From a virus, in IMG/VR virus record IMGVR_UViG_3300009790_000035, positions 1 to 34,567 of that record: a stretch of 34,567 bases of DNA. The stretch is one strand, 5' to 3'. The position numbers were made by a program, and so were the translations under genes. The notes under the pieces are model-generated. The model searched no databases. It was not told the origin of the DNA and was given only the letters and a program-made list of their open reading frames with translations. Position 1 is the first letter of the stretch. Each line of letters starts with the position of its first letter. Below, piece by piece: positions 15,455 through 23,978 of the stretch.

Positions 15455-17823
15455 TTGATCGGTACGTTTCTATTTTTTGGATCTAAATGGTTGATTTTTT
15501 CTAAATATATTTCTTTCTCAGTTAGAGCAACCGTATCAGTTTCTCCTGATTCTGTAATCAAACTTTTCTTAATTTCAGGATATATCAGATTGTCTAAAGC
15601 AGTTTTATTCTCACCACCACTGTATTTATAAAGTAGTCTGTTGTAGTCTAATTTGTATTTCTCAGGGATAATTTCAAAGTCACCTCCAAAATCTATCCCA
15701 TCGTACTCTAGTAATTCACCTAATTCGACTCCAGCTGTAAGCTCTGGAAAATTTAAGTTTAAATTAGTACTAATTAGTTTTAGTTTTTCACCATCAGGTC
15801 TTATAGATATAACTTCTTTACCATAAGTACCCCAAGCTCTAGCAGATGAGACGCTAGTGGAGGAGTAATTAAGTAAGTGTTTAGCTTCAGTACCTAAGCC
15901 ATTAAACTCTTCTAAAGCATTACTTGTGAGTGGCTCCATACCTAACGCTGCACGCTGCATATTGATCACATCAATCGCATTGAGACCATCAAATTGTTTA
16001 GCTATGAATTTAGCTTTTTCAGGTATCATTATGATTCCTGCACTAGCAGAATCATTCTGCATTTTGATTAGCTCTGCTTCACTAAAGAACATACGTGGCT
16101 TATTAAGACTCTCAACTCCGTGATGTTCGATCATTGTTAGAGTCAGAAGTCTAGATTTATCTATACCAGCAGCATTAGCTTTTATTTCTTTATCACTAGA
16201 AGCACCCGGAACTACAAAGTTACTATTTTCATCCTGATAAGGATTTTGTGTAGGACCTAATTTCATACCGTTCTCAAACTCAAGTTTGATCTCGTCATAA
16301 GCCATCTTTGGAGCCAGATGTTTTTGATCATCTGGAAGCCCTTGAAGAATTTCTATAGTTCTCTGTTTCCATCTAGCTTGGAAATATCTGGTTAGCTGGT
16401 TAGCACCATCGTCATATCCATCAGCTGTTAAGTCAGCTGCTTTCTTAACCATGGCTTCTAGGTCTGTGTTGTAGTCTTCTTCATTAGCAATAACTACATC
16501 TCCAGCTTTAGCTTTCTTCTTAATCTCTTCATCCAACTGAACCATTATTGGATAATTTTTAAGAGTTTCTGAATTTAACTCTCCATTTAAGAAAGCTTCC
16601 TCTGCATCTAATTTTCTTTGTTTTATGATGTTTTTATCTTCACGTAAACTCTCAAGCATTGTTGTGAGATATGGGTCGTGGTGACCGTTGTATCTCATCT
16701 TTTGATCAGTAATTAAAGCTTCGACTTGTTTAATAATTTCTATGTCATAACCTTTCTTACTAATCTTGTCCTTCGGAATATTTTTAAGAAATTCTTGAGT
16801 TTCATTATGAGCGTTTACTTTATGCTCATTCTGAGTTCTGTTGTATTCGTTAGTTTTATAGTCGTTTACAGCATCTTCTAATTCATTAGCTTCAATTTTG
16901 TATTGATCTCTATAAGTAGTTTCGTGACCATCTTTATGTAAAAATTTCATGTCTAACAAATCGTTAGCTTGATCCTCTGTTATGACACCATTACTTGCTA
17001 AATCTTTTAAATGCCCGATAGCTGCTAATCTGGCTTTTCTTAAAGAGCCATCATATAAATGAGTATTGTTAGTGGTGAAATTCATTATGCAGTTAACACC
17101 ACTTGCTCCGGCTAAGGTACAAGATTCAAGTGCTTTCTTAGCAGTACCTATCTCTTCTTCTTTTATTGCTGCGGTTCTTGTAGCATTCCAGTTTTCATAT
17201 GCAGCTGCTTCTTTTTTTCTTTGACCTTCAAAGAGATGCTTATGGACTAGAGCTGGGTTAATGTCACCAAGTTGTCTGTATAACGATAATCTGTATAACG
17301 ATTCAGCAGCTTTATACTCTTCGTATGAAGTTGCATTCTTCATCTTCTCGTTATTGTTTGGGTCATACTGTTGTAGTTTGCTTTCTACAAATGCGACCAC
17401 AGCTCCATGTTGTTCAGCTTTATTTAATTTCTTAAATTCAACAGAGTTCCATATATCTCCATTATTCGATTCCCAATTAAAACGCATGTCATTAATAACA
17501 CGCCCTTCTTCATATAATTCTGATGTTGCTTCGTCATAGGCTCGCATGGATTCCTCGGGGATTCCATTCTCATAGAACCACATATGACCTTTAGCAAAAT
17601 CTTCTTGTTTTTTCTTAGCTTCTCTTTTTGCTAAGACATCACCAATAGTTGTAGAAACATCGGCAAGCTGTTTTAAACCATCACCAGCGAAAGAAGCTGC
17701 ATAATTATAGTTGTCAATTTCTTGACTCCAGAAATTATCCATTCCTTCGTTGATCTGTTTATAGCTCGTTACGAGTTCCGGGACATAATCACGTGATGTT
17801 ACTGGATCAAATGAATCTGTCAT
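15451..17823 (-). CDS. Internal core/ejection protein (gp15-like)
   Basis: This 790-aa protein (T7 gp15 is 747 aa) is largely helical and charged. It is the middle member of the internal core that leaves the capsid with the genome. ATG 17823 is chosen over an in-frame start 27 nt earlier. It has a strong GGAGG SD (17834-17838) about 10 nt upstream and forms a TAATG overlap with the gp14 stop. The sequence begins MTDSFDPVTSRDYVPELV. Two cysteines (CTLAGASGVNC) near residue 240 stand out in an otherwise Cys-poor protein. No enzymatic domain is recognisable. Identity is inferred from size and from its place between gp14 and gp16. Confidence 0.88.
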   Translation of the reverse strand: MTDSFDPVTSRDYVPELVTSYKQINEGMDNFWSQEIDNYNYAASFAGDGLKQLADVSTTIGDVLAKREAKKKQEDFAKGHMWFYENGIPEESMRAYDEATSELYEEGRVINDMRFNWESNNGDIWNSVEFKKLNKAEQHGAVVAFVESKLQQYDPNNNEKMKNATSYEEYKAAESLYRLSLYRQLGDINPALVHKHLFEGQRKKEAAAYENWNATRTAAIKEEEIGTAKKALESCTLAGASGVNCIMNFTTNNTHLYDGSLRKARLAAIGHLKDLASNGVITEDQANDLLDMKFLHKDGHETTYRDQYKIEANELEDAVNDYKTNEYNRTQNEHKVNAHNETQEFLKNIPKDKISKKGYDIEIIKQVEALITDQKMRYNGHHDPYLTTMLESLREDKNIIKQRKLDAEEAFLNGELNSETLKNYPIMVQLDEEIKKKAKAGDVVIANEEDYNTDLEAMVKKAADLTADGYDDGANQLTRYFQARWKQRTIEILQGLPDDQKHLAPKMAYDEIKLEFENGMKLGPTQNPYQDENSNFVVPGASSDKEIKANAAGIDKSRLLTLTMIEHHGVESLNKPRMFFSEAELIKMQNDSASAGIIMIPEKAKFIAKQFDGLNAIDVINMQRAALGMEPLTSNALEEFNGLGTEAKHLLNYSSTSVSSARAWGTYGKEVISIRPDGEKLKLISTNLNLNFPELTAGVELGELLEYDGIDFGGDFEIIPEKYKLDYNRLLYKYSGGENKTALDNLIYPEIKKSLITESGETDTVALTEKEIYLEKINHLDPKNRNVPIK

Positions 17824-18563
17824 TAATAGATGACCTCCGCTTGTGACCAATCAGTAAATCCATCAGATCCAGTTGGGATAGGATTGATGTCCCAATCTGA
17901 CTGCATATCTCCTTGATTATCACTAAATAAATTATTACTATCATCACCTTCCATCGCACCAGCTATACTTCCAGCTGCACCAAGAATACCCATCATTATT
18001 GGCATGTTGGCATTCTGCATTGGAGGATAGTTAGGAGCTAATGTTGGTACTGGAACTAATGGTTCTGTTAATTTGTTTCTTCCAGACAACGCTTGTCTTC
18101 TTGTTCTCTGAATACTTTCTCTATACGCTTCTTGACCTCTAGTTAAAGCAAATGCTCTCGCACCTACAGAACGTCCGTAAGCTGCTGCCACCATAGTTTC
18201 ATAACGTGCTGCTGATCTACCAGTAACACCGGCTGCTGCAACTTTTCCGACTTTCTCTTTAACCATTTTGATGAAACCCTTTTGGTTAGCTGCCAAGGCT
18301 TTAGATCGGGTTTGATTTAGTTTTGATCTAGCTTTTTCGTAAGCACGATTTGCTGCTAGATCGTTTTCATTGATATCAATGGCGCGTTTAGTAGTCTTAG
18401 CTTGGTAAACGGTCCTATCTTGTAGCCACTTTCTATGGCGAATCTCCATCTGACGTTCCCAGTTGCGCCTTTTGGCTGCGTTCTGAGCTTTAATCTGTTG
18501 GCTTTGACCTATACCGCTAAGTATCTTTGACGCTCCACCGATAGCTGCACTAGGACTGCACAC
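17823..18563 (-). CDS. Internal core/ejection protein (gp14-like), GTG start
   Basis: This 246-aa protein (T7 gp14 is 196 aa) starts at GTG 18563, overlapping the gp13 stop by 14 nt. The N-terminus is Ala/Gly/Ser-rich (SPSAAIGGASKILSGIGQSQQ). A long, very basic helical region follows (AKRRNWERQMEIRHRKWLQDRTVYQ to about residue 165). A hydrophobic Gly/Ala stretch comes near 190-205 (IMMGILGAAGSIAGAM), and the tail is acidic. In T7, gp14 inserts into the outer membrane after ejection, and the hydrophobic stretch here would suit that. It is the first of the three core proteins in order. Confidence 0.85.
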   Translation of the reverse strand: MCSPSAAIGGASKILSGIGQSQQIKAQNAAKRRNWERQMEIRHRKWLQDRTVYQAKTTKRAIDINENDLAANRAYEKARSKLNQTRSKALAANQKGFIKMVKEKVGKVAAAGVTGRSAARYETMVAAAYGRSVGARAFALTRGQEAYRESIQRTRRQALSGRNKLTEPLVPVPTLAPNYPPMQNANMPIMMGILGAAGSIAGAMEGDDSNNLFSDNQGDMQSDWDINPIPTGSDGFTDWSQAEVIY

Positions 18564-18987
18564 GGCAAAATTCTATAAAGGATAAATTGTTTGGTCCATG
18601 TTTTAGTTCCCGTAAAAATTTGAACCCAAGGAACTTAAGTAGTTTTAAATGAACTCTGTTTCGTTTATCAACGATATTCCAAAGAACTTTCTCTTCTCTA
18701 CTCTTTATAAATCTCTTTGCTTCTCTAGCAAAGGTGTGTGGATATTTAAGGATAGCGGGTGTACAGAGCATCCAGATCTGCCCATTATGATATACGCCAG
18801 CTAGTCCAGCTATTTCACCATTCGGTACTTCAAAATACACAGAGTCACAGTTGTTAATTCCTACGACTATTGCATTCTCAGGATCATGTCCATGACCCTC
18901 AGCTACTTCCGAACGATCCTCTGGTAACAAATTAGAAGCCACATGAAGTGCAGCTTCCAATGTTGCAGGGTGAATGTATTTAGACAC
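18550..18987 (-). CDS. gp13-like virion assembly protein with acetyltransferase-like fold, GTG start
   Basis: This 145-aa protein (T7 gp13 is 138 aa) is encoded between tail tube B and gp14, exactly where gp13 lies in T7. The central pattern EIAGLAGVYHNGQIWMLCTPAI, with the following helix HTFAREAKRFIKS and the NRVHLKLLKFLGFKFL segment, looks like a GNAT-type scaffold. The acyl-CoA binding residues are not evident. T7 gp13 is needed for proper internal core and virion assembly. The start is GTG 18987, 8 nt inside the end of the tail tube gene. Assignment depends on position plus fold-like pattern. Confidence 0.75.
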   Translation of the reverse strand: MSKYIHPATLEAALHVASNLLPEDRSEVAEGHGHDPENAIVVGINNCDSVYFEVPNGEIAGLAGVYHNGQIWMLCTPAILKYPHTFAREAKRFIKSREEKVLWNIVDKRNRVHLKLLKFLGFKFLRELKHGPNNLSFIEFCRVQS

Positions 18988-21898
18988 GCTTATATGATTT
19001 CGTTGTATATTGTCCTTCCCATTGATACGCCAGCATTGTTGCCGGTGATGGGTGTTTAGAGGACACAGTTATTGTTAAATTCTTATTTCTTTCATAAGTT
19101 GGTATTGTCTCTATATCTTCAGCTAGGAAGGTTGGAGTGTTTGCAGTTTGTTGGTTAGCTCTGTTAACTTCTTTTTGTTCTACATATTGAGGTTTACCAT
19201 CTCTATCTAAAGTGATCTTATAAACACCAATATCTCCAAAGCTAAATTTAACTCTATGAACTATTAGATCAGATCTTGTATCAGCTCTGAACTTCTCTCC
19301 ATCTTTATATCCAAAGAATATAGTAGGTATCTGAACTTGCATATCAAACAAGTAACCAATAGTAAATGTCTCGTTAGACCAGTCCCCAGTTATTTCTAGG
19401 TTTGACCCATTAACAGTTATCTCGGCATATCTACCAAAGTTATTTCCTGCGTCTGTATCGTATGCAGCTAATTGATTACTACTTTCCAAACCAACAGGCT
19501 TAGGGAAAGTCGTCTTACCGTTAGCATATGTACCAGCAGCAGTAGTAACTGATTGAGATTGATCTAAGTGAATAGTAAATTCATCTGTATTAGTTACATA
19601 AACTCCATCTTCATCTTGTTTAATCGAATATTTAACTAGCTGATCTTTACCATTATTTCTAACTACCACATATAAAGCATCATCGAGCATACAGTGATAG
19701 ACAATATTTCCAGTAAGTGTCCAGCTAAACCAAGCTGCTAAAACTCTTTTACGTGCAGAGTCAAAATATCTATATCCATACAGTTTATTAGTATCGACTT
19801 CACTAAAGAAAATTATATTATTTTCATTAGATTCAGAAATTAATTTTAAATCTTTAGCAAATAATCTAGAGACTACTTGACTTTGACAAACTACACTCGG
19901 CTCTCCTTCACGTCTGATATTAGCCATCTCAAAGAATCTGCTGTATTTACCAGCATTATCTAAGAAACCTACTGTAGTACCTAGAGAGATTGGATTGGTT
20001 TTATGATTAAAGTTGTAAGTAGATAATGAGTTAATCTTTGCAGTACTTGGATTTAATATGTCACTATCTGTTGTCAGCATAAATTGCTGGTTCTTAGTAA
20101 ATATGACTAATCCTGAGTTGACCTGTATAGCATCATAGACAATAGCAGGAGTTTCAGAACTACACGCCAAATCAATAGGGTCTATATTTGAAAACGTAGT
20201 TGCAGTTTTAGCCCAAAAATCAAAGAAGCTCCCGGGACGGGACATGATTATGTTGGCACCACTAAGCATTACTAGACGGTTTCTAAAGAAAACCATCTTG
20301 TTAATAGTTGCGTCAACAAAACTTGGACGAGGGTTTGTACCTCCGTTAGCAGCTGTATCTCCAACAAGTGCTTGATCCCAACTGACTGTAGATAAAGTAA
20401 ATGTAGTAGCGTTAGTTCTGACTAACTGGAGTGGCATAGTGTTTGCATCAAACTCAATATCTACATCTGGTTTGGCGCACTCTTCCCATGTACCATTACC
20501 ATCTCTACCATTATTTCCATCAAACCTTACGTAGTAATCATCCCTTTCATCAGCACTATTTCTGACTAGAACGATCATTCCATTTTTACATTGTCTTGGT
20601 AAGTCATCGACAGTTAGTACACTTCCAGCTACCACGTTCATTAGCTCTGAGTTAGGAGCTGACATGTTGAAGCTACCAGAAGGTCTAGTTATATAAAGTC
20701 CATTACCTATGATCTGTACATTTGAGCTAGTGAAATTACCTGTAGCTATGATCTCAGATCTTAAAGTACCTAAGATAGATTCTCCTGTAACAGTAGTCTT
20801 AGTATCGAAGGATGTAGGATTAGGTCTAATTAAACCAAGGTTTGCTTGAACACTTGAAGTACTGGTTTCATCAACATTGATTTTGTAATACCCATCTTTC
20901 ATGTAGACATAGAAATAATCTCCTGTCTGCCAACCCTCTCCGCCATACAACATATCTACGTTGCTGGTATATCTAGTTCTGTACTCAACGTTTTGTCCAG
21001 AACCTACGGGTGTTGATTGACCAGTAGTAGTAATCCTGAAATATAAATTAGATCTTCCAGTCTGTCCTGACTGACCAGCTGCATTGTAGATATTGACTTG
21101 ATATGAGAAATCAGTTCCTCCGTCTGTAGAGATAGCATCAGTATCAACTAATGTTCCTCCACTAGCTACTTCAAATATTCTTGTACCAACATTAGGAGCT
21201 AAGTCATCATCATTTGGTGACTCTGAACTAGCACTACATCTTGTTGTGTTATTGACTCTGGCTGTATGACTAGAGATATTACCGTTTGAATCACAATAGT
21301 TATTACTAGATCTCACCATCTCACCAGTAAGTCTTGTAACTGTACTGACGCTTTGAAAGTTTGTATTGTCAAATATATTGAGTGAGTATTGTGCAGCATA
21401 TTTAATCTGATCTAACTCTAGATAAACTTCTGGAGGTCGAGAAGGTGACTTAGTACTCGACATGCTGACAGTCTTTGTCCTGTTAGTAATAAAGGTATAG
21501 TCATTAATAGTTAGAGTCTGAATATCTTCATCATCACTATGTTGTAGATAAGTAGTTAATGCACCAGTGTTACCATTGACAGTCATTTCAAAACCGTCAC
21601 TACATCTCCACATCCTGATAGTTCCATCATCAGCGTGACCACTACGTCTAATTACTTGACCTATATATTGTTCATTCTCATCCCTGTAGTAATGAAACCA
21701 TTTCCCAGTTGTGTAAGAATTTTTTGTCCCATCACTTAAGGACTTTACTAATTGACCTCCGGGACGTTTAAGCAAACCATGTGTTACATCAGGTAATACA
21801 TTGTCTGCAACATTAACTTGTCCCGGTATTTTTAAATCATCTGGTTGCTGTGATATTCCACCAGTTAATGTTGGTACTAATTGTGTAACACTTGCCAT
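18980..21898 (-). CDS. Tail tubular protein B (gp12-like nozzle)
   Basis: This 972-aa protein (T7 gp12 is 794 aa) would form the hexameric tail nozzle. The N-terminus VTQLVPTLTGGISQQPDDLKIPGQ with the following NVLPDVTHGLLKRPGG is the well-known conserved opening of this family. The body is beta-rich. The C-terminus contains KVSFGDIGVYKITLDRDG-type strands and ends QWEGQYTTKSYKRV. The extra length relative to T7 falls in the first half (about residues 150-350), rich in Ser, Thr and Asn, where marine podoviruses often carry insertions. The ATG overlaps the gp11 stop as TAATG. Confidence 0.95.
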   Translation of the reverse strand: MASVTQLVPTLTGGISQQPDDLKIPGQVNVADNVLPDVTHGLLKRPGGQLVKSLSDGTKNSYTTGKWFHYYRDENEQYIGQVIRRSGHADDGTIRMWRCSDGFEMTVNGNTGALTTYLQHSDDEDIQTLTINDYTFITNRTKTVSMSSTKSPSRPPEVYLELDQIKYAAQYSLNIFDNTNFQSVSTVTRLTGEMVRSSNNYCDSNGNISSHTARVNNTTRCSASSESPNDDDLAPNVGTRIFEVASGGTLVDTDAISTDGGTDFSYQVNIYNAAGQSGQTGRSNLYFRITTTGQSTPVGSGQNVEYRTRYTSNVDMLYGGEGWQTGDYFYVYMKDGYYKINVDETSTSSVQANLGLIRPNPTSFDTKTTVTGESILGTLRSEIIATGNFTSSNVQIIGNGLYITRPSGSFNMSAPNSELMNVVAGSVLTVDDLPRQCKNGMIVLVRNSADERDDYYVRFDGNNGRDGNGTWEECAKPDVDIEFDANTMPLQLVRTNATTFTLSTVSWDQALVGDTAANGGTNPRPSFVDATINKMVFFRNRLVMLSGANIIMSRPGSFFDFWAKTATTFSNIDPIDLACSSETPAIVYDAIQVNSGLVIFTKNQQFMLTTDSDILNPSTAKINSLSTYNFNHKTNPISLGTTVGFLDNAGKYSRFFEMANIRREGEPSVVCQSQVVSRLFAKDLKLISESNENNIIFFSEVDTNKLYGYRYFDSARKRVLAAWFSWTLTGNIVYHCMLDDALYVVVRNNGKDQLVKYSIKQDEDGVYVTNTDEFTIHLDQSQSVTTAAGTYANGKTTFPKPVGLESSNQLAAYDTDAGNNFGRYAEITVNGSNLEITGDWSNETFTIGYLFDMQVQIPTIFFGYKDGEKFRADTRSDLIVHRVKFSFGDIGVYKITLDRDGKPQYVEQKEVNRANQQTANTPTFLAEDIETIPTYERNKNLTITVSSKHPSPATMLAYQWEGQYTTKSYKRV

Positions 21899-22509
21899 TA
21901 TCTAATTAAGGATCTATAAGGTTGATAAGCTCTGTAAACACTATTCTTCGGCCAGCCAAAGAAGGAAGGATCTCCTTGTTCGCACTCGTATTCCATTAAG
22001 GAAGCTCGAGTTAATGCTTCTTGCTGTTGTAATAGTTTTACTAATTGTGGATTTGTAACTAGCTGTGTTGCTGCTCTGGTTGAAGAACGAGCAATGATAT
22101 ATCTCTGATATACAGAAGGTACCTCTTCAAAAGTTACGTGATAAACAACATCTAATTCCAAGTCATGGTCAAAAACATCTGTGTGATCTACTTTGTCATA
22201 TAGTTTTCCATCTCTTTTAACTAAATCCATTTGCCTATTAGCTTGACCATCGTTAAGGTCGTAGCGTAGGTAGTTAGTTGGAATAGTTATATGTCCATTT
22301 GCATCTGGACTAACTGTTACATGTTCTTCTGTATTGAAATGCCAACCCTCATTTAGAAGATCCTTTGTTACTTCACTAAGGATGTTGTAAATGAATGAGA
22401 TTTCTGGATTAGCAAAATTAAGTGTTGTGATTGGAGATTGACCTATGGCACCCAAAATAGAATTGACTGCGGATAGTTCTGTATCGCTTGCGTTAGTTGA
22501 AGTTGCCAT
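21898..22509 (-). CDS. Tail tubular protein A (gp11-like gatekeeper)
   Basis: This 203-aa protein (T7 gp11 is 196 aa) forms the ring between portal and nozzle. The opening SELSAVNSILGAIGQSPI-like pattern (residues 11-24) and the later EVTKDLLNEGWHFNTEE segment are characteristic of the family. So is the central DLVKRDGKLYDKVDHTDVF region. It is the first gene after the capsid terminator. The ATG (22509) is 5 nt beyond the U-tract, and no separate SD is visible, so initiation may depend on the local structure or on a weak leader. Confidence 0.95.
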   Translation of the reverse strand: MATSTNASDTELSAVNSILGAIGQSPITTLNFANPEISFIYNILSEVTKDLLNEGWHFNTEEHVTVSPDANGHITIPTNYLRYDLNDGQANRQMDLVKRDGKLYDKVDHTDVFDHDLELDVVYHVTFEEVPSVYQRYIIARSSTRAATQLVTNPQLVKLLQQQEALTRASLMEYECEQGDPSFFGWPKNSVYRAYQPYRSLIR

Positions 22510-22513
22510 AAAT

Positions 22514-22538
22514 AAAAAAAAAGGGACCCGAAGGTCCC
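22514..22538 (-). terminator. Strong rho-independent terminator after capsid gene (T-phi analogue)
   Basis: On the minus strand GGGACC-TTCG-GGTCCC (22538-22523) is followed by nine T (22522-22514). The six-base GC-rich stem is closed by a UUCG tetraloop, and the long U-tract makes it the strongest terminator in the window. It lies 17 nt after the capsid stop, the position of T7 T-phi after gene 10. It should lower transcription of tail genes relative to capsid. Confidence 0.93.
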
Positions 22539-22554
22539 GTAAAAAATGTATAAA

Positions 22555-23679
22555 TTAGAATGCAGATGGTGCAGTTGCGCCAACATATAGTTCTACAGCA
22601 GCAGCTGGGTTTAGATAATCTGCTCCCATAGCTAGTCTGCCAAGGATAACATCACCTTGGTAAACCACTGATATGTCTCCTGAAGTTACCTGAACCTGTG
22701 GGCCGATAGCTTCTACAACTCCAGCAGCTTCTTTCTGGAAGATAAGTCCACATGACTTAGCTCCTACTTCAGCAGCTTGACCGTAGTCGTTATTGATACC
22801 AGTCTGAGAACCGTTAGCGTTCTCTAATGCTGTACCGATTCTGTCACCCATGTTTGTTGGGGAGACTTTACCTGTAGTACCCGCGAAAGCAGTACCATAC
22901 TTACCAAGGAACGGAATGTTCATTGACTTGTAGATCTTGATTCCAGCGATTTCTACAACGCCATTACCACCTTGTAATGCAGAACCTTGAACGTCTCTGT
23001 TTACAAGACCGTTTGATGCTACATCGGTTATAAGTGCGTAGTACTGACGTGGGTTTAGAACCGCACATCTTCCAGAGGAACTGACTCCTTTTTCATCTAA
23101 GGCAGCAGCAGCGTCATAGAATGCTGTTACTAAGTTGCCTGCGTTGAAAGCGTCAGAATCATTAGTTGTTGAACCAACTCTGATTTGTGTTCCACCGGGT
23201 TCTTTGAAGTTTGTCTTCGTGATTGGAGAAGCACTTCTTGCTCCTCTTGTGATCGCTCTAAAGATTAAGCGGTCATACTTTTCTGCAAGAGCGTATCCGA
23301 TCTTACGAGAAATTTCTCCTCTCAACTCATAGTGTGCGAGAGTTTCATCTAGCTCATATACGAAAGCACTAGATATTAATAGGTCGTCAACAGTTATAGT
23401 TTTTTCTGCGACTGGAGGTGCGCCGTCACTGTTACCTAAGATGCTGTTTCCGGGAGTATGGAACTCGGCAGTTGTACTACCTGTGTAGATGAACTGAAGA
23501 CTCTTACCGTTCTTCAAAGTTCTCTTCATTACCATGTCACGTGCAATTGCTTCGTGCTGGAAGCCTTTGAACATTTCTCCACTGAACAATTTAAGGTAAA
23601 GGGCGCGAGGATCTGTACCACCATTATTAGCACCCGGACGGGTTAGTGAGGTAGTCAGAGCCGTAGCCTGATGTGCCAT
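22555..23679 (-). CDS. Major capsid protein (gp10-like)
   Basis: This 374-aa protein (T7 gp10A is 344 aa) is the HK97-fold shell protein. Recognisable segments include the LYLKLFSGEMFKGFQHEAIARD opening (about 28-49), the TAEFHTPGNSILGN and DDLLISSAFVYELDETLAHYELR region typical of podoviral capsids, and the late GDVILGRLAMGADYLNPAAAVEL end. It follows a 170-nt structured leader and is followed directly by a strong terminator, which fits an abundantly and separately expressed gene. The SD is weak (AAGAAAA before ATG), so the leader may matter for translation. No frameshifted 10B-type extension is apparent because the terminator follows at once. Confidence 0.96.
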   Translation of the reverse strand: MAHQATALTTSLTRPGANNGGTDPRALYLKLFSGEMFKGFQHEAIARDMVMKRTLKNGKSLQFIYTGSTTAEFHTPGNSILGNSDGAPPVAEKTITVDDLLISSAFVYELDETLAHYELRGEISRKIGYALAEKYDRLIFRAITRGARSASPITKTNFKEPGGTQIRVGSTTNDSDAFNAGNLVTAFYDAAAALDEKGVSSSGRCAVLNPRQYYALITDVASNGLVNRDVQGSALQGGNGVVEIAGIKIYKSMNIPFLGKYGTAFAGTTGKVSPTNMGDRIGTALENANGSQTGINNDYGQAAEVGAKSCGLIFQKEAAGVVEAIGPQVQVTSGDISVVYQGDVILGRLAMGADYLNPAAAVELYVGATAPSAF

Positions 23680-23850
23680 TTTTTCTTAAAAAGTAAGGGT
23701 ATATATTGTCGTCTACGCGCGTAAAAAGTTGCGAGTCTCAGTTAGACTCAGTGATATTGTGGTCTATCCCACCGTCTAGACGGCTAATTGGTATCCGCGT
23801 ACGGGCAAAAAGCCAAATTGAATAGGGAGGACTTGCACCTCCCAGATCGC
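23680..23850 (-). other. Structured leader upstream of capsid gene
   Basis: About 170 nt without a convincing gene, dense in symmetric elements. GGGAGG-TGCAAGT-CCTCCC is a 6-bp hairpin at 23825-23843, and GGC-TTTTT-GCC lies near 23804-23814. CCGTCTAGACGG is a perfect 12-bp palindrome (23772-23783), GAGTCT-CAGTT-AGACTC is a hairpin (23733-23749), and TACGCGCGTA is a palindrome (23714-23723). The position matches the promoter and RNase III-processed leader of T7 gene 10. It may hold the late promoter for the phage RNA polymerase plus RNA processing structures. No promoter consensus was recognised, so the function is inference. Confidence 0.6.
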
Positions 23851-23904
23851 TTAACCGATTATTCTTGTGTAAGCAACGCCACGATATACGAAAGTAACTT
23901 TCAT
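23851..23904 (-). CDS. 17-aa YRG-motif peptide (micro-ORF under riboswitch)
   Basis: The micro-ORF runs from ATG 23904 to TAA 23851 and codes MKVTFVYRGVAYTRIIG. It has the best-placed SD in the region (GGAG at 23914-23911, six bases before the ATG). The MK(L/V)T..YRGV.Y pattern resembles the start of small cyanobacterial proteins with a YRG..Y motif (I believe DUF4278-like). It also fits the short ORFs that follow 'downstream-peptide' RNAs in Prochlorococcus, Synechococcus and their phages. It lies directly after the riboswitch-like RNA and before the capsid leader. The peptide could be functional or could serve as a leader whose translation controls downstream RNA. Being a real translated ORF is likely; its function is unknown. 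Confidence 0.75.
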   Translation of the reverse strand: MKVTFVYRGVAYTRIIG

Positions 23905-23918
23905 GGTTATCTCCATAT

Positions 23919-23971
23919 ACTAAGCCCCGTTCCATGCTTAGTGGTCATGCGTCCCCGAAGGGATGAACGGA
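23919..23971 (-). promoter_or_regulatory. Glutamine-II ('downstream-peptide') riboswitch
   Basis: On the minus strand, P1 is CCGTTC (23970-23965) with GAACGG (23932-23927). P2 is TCCC-TTCG-GGGA (23963-23952). P3 is CATG (23949-23946) with CATG (23936-23933). The P3 loop ACTAAG (23942-23937) pairs perfectly with CTTAGT (23924-23919), forming a pseudoknot that ends four bases before the SD. The arrangement, the CGTTCATCCC...GGGACGCATG core and the short YRG ORF behind it match my recollection of the downstream-peptide motif, shown to bind L-glutamine. Control is probably translational, given the distance to the SD. It starts about 8 nt after the stop of the upstream oxygenase gene. Confidence 0.85.
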
Positions 23972-23978
23972 CGTAGCT

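Noticed and set aside
23825-23843. GGGAGG-TGCAAGT-CCTCCC hairpin resembling a tRNA T-arm or an anticodon arm with GCA
   Set aside because: The loop lacks TTC and the expected U33 in the best pairing, and no acceptor or D-arm complement exists at the right distance. It is kept only as a hairpin.
23738-23935. 65-codon minus-strand frame across the riboswitch and capsid leader
   Set aside because: It starts inside the riboswitch pseudoknot region, has no SD and no family pattern, and conflicts with the better supported 17-codon ORF.
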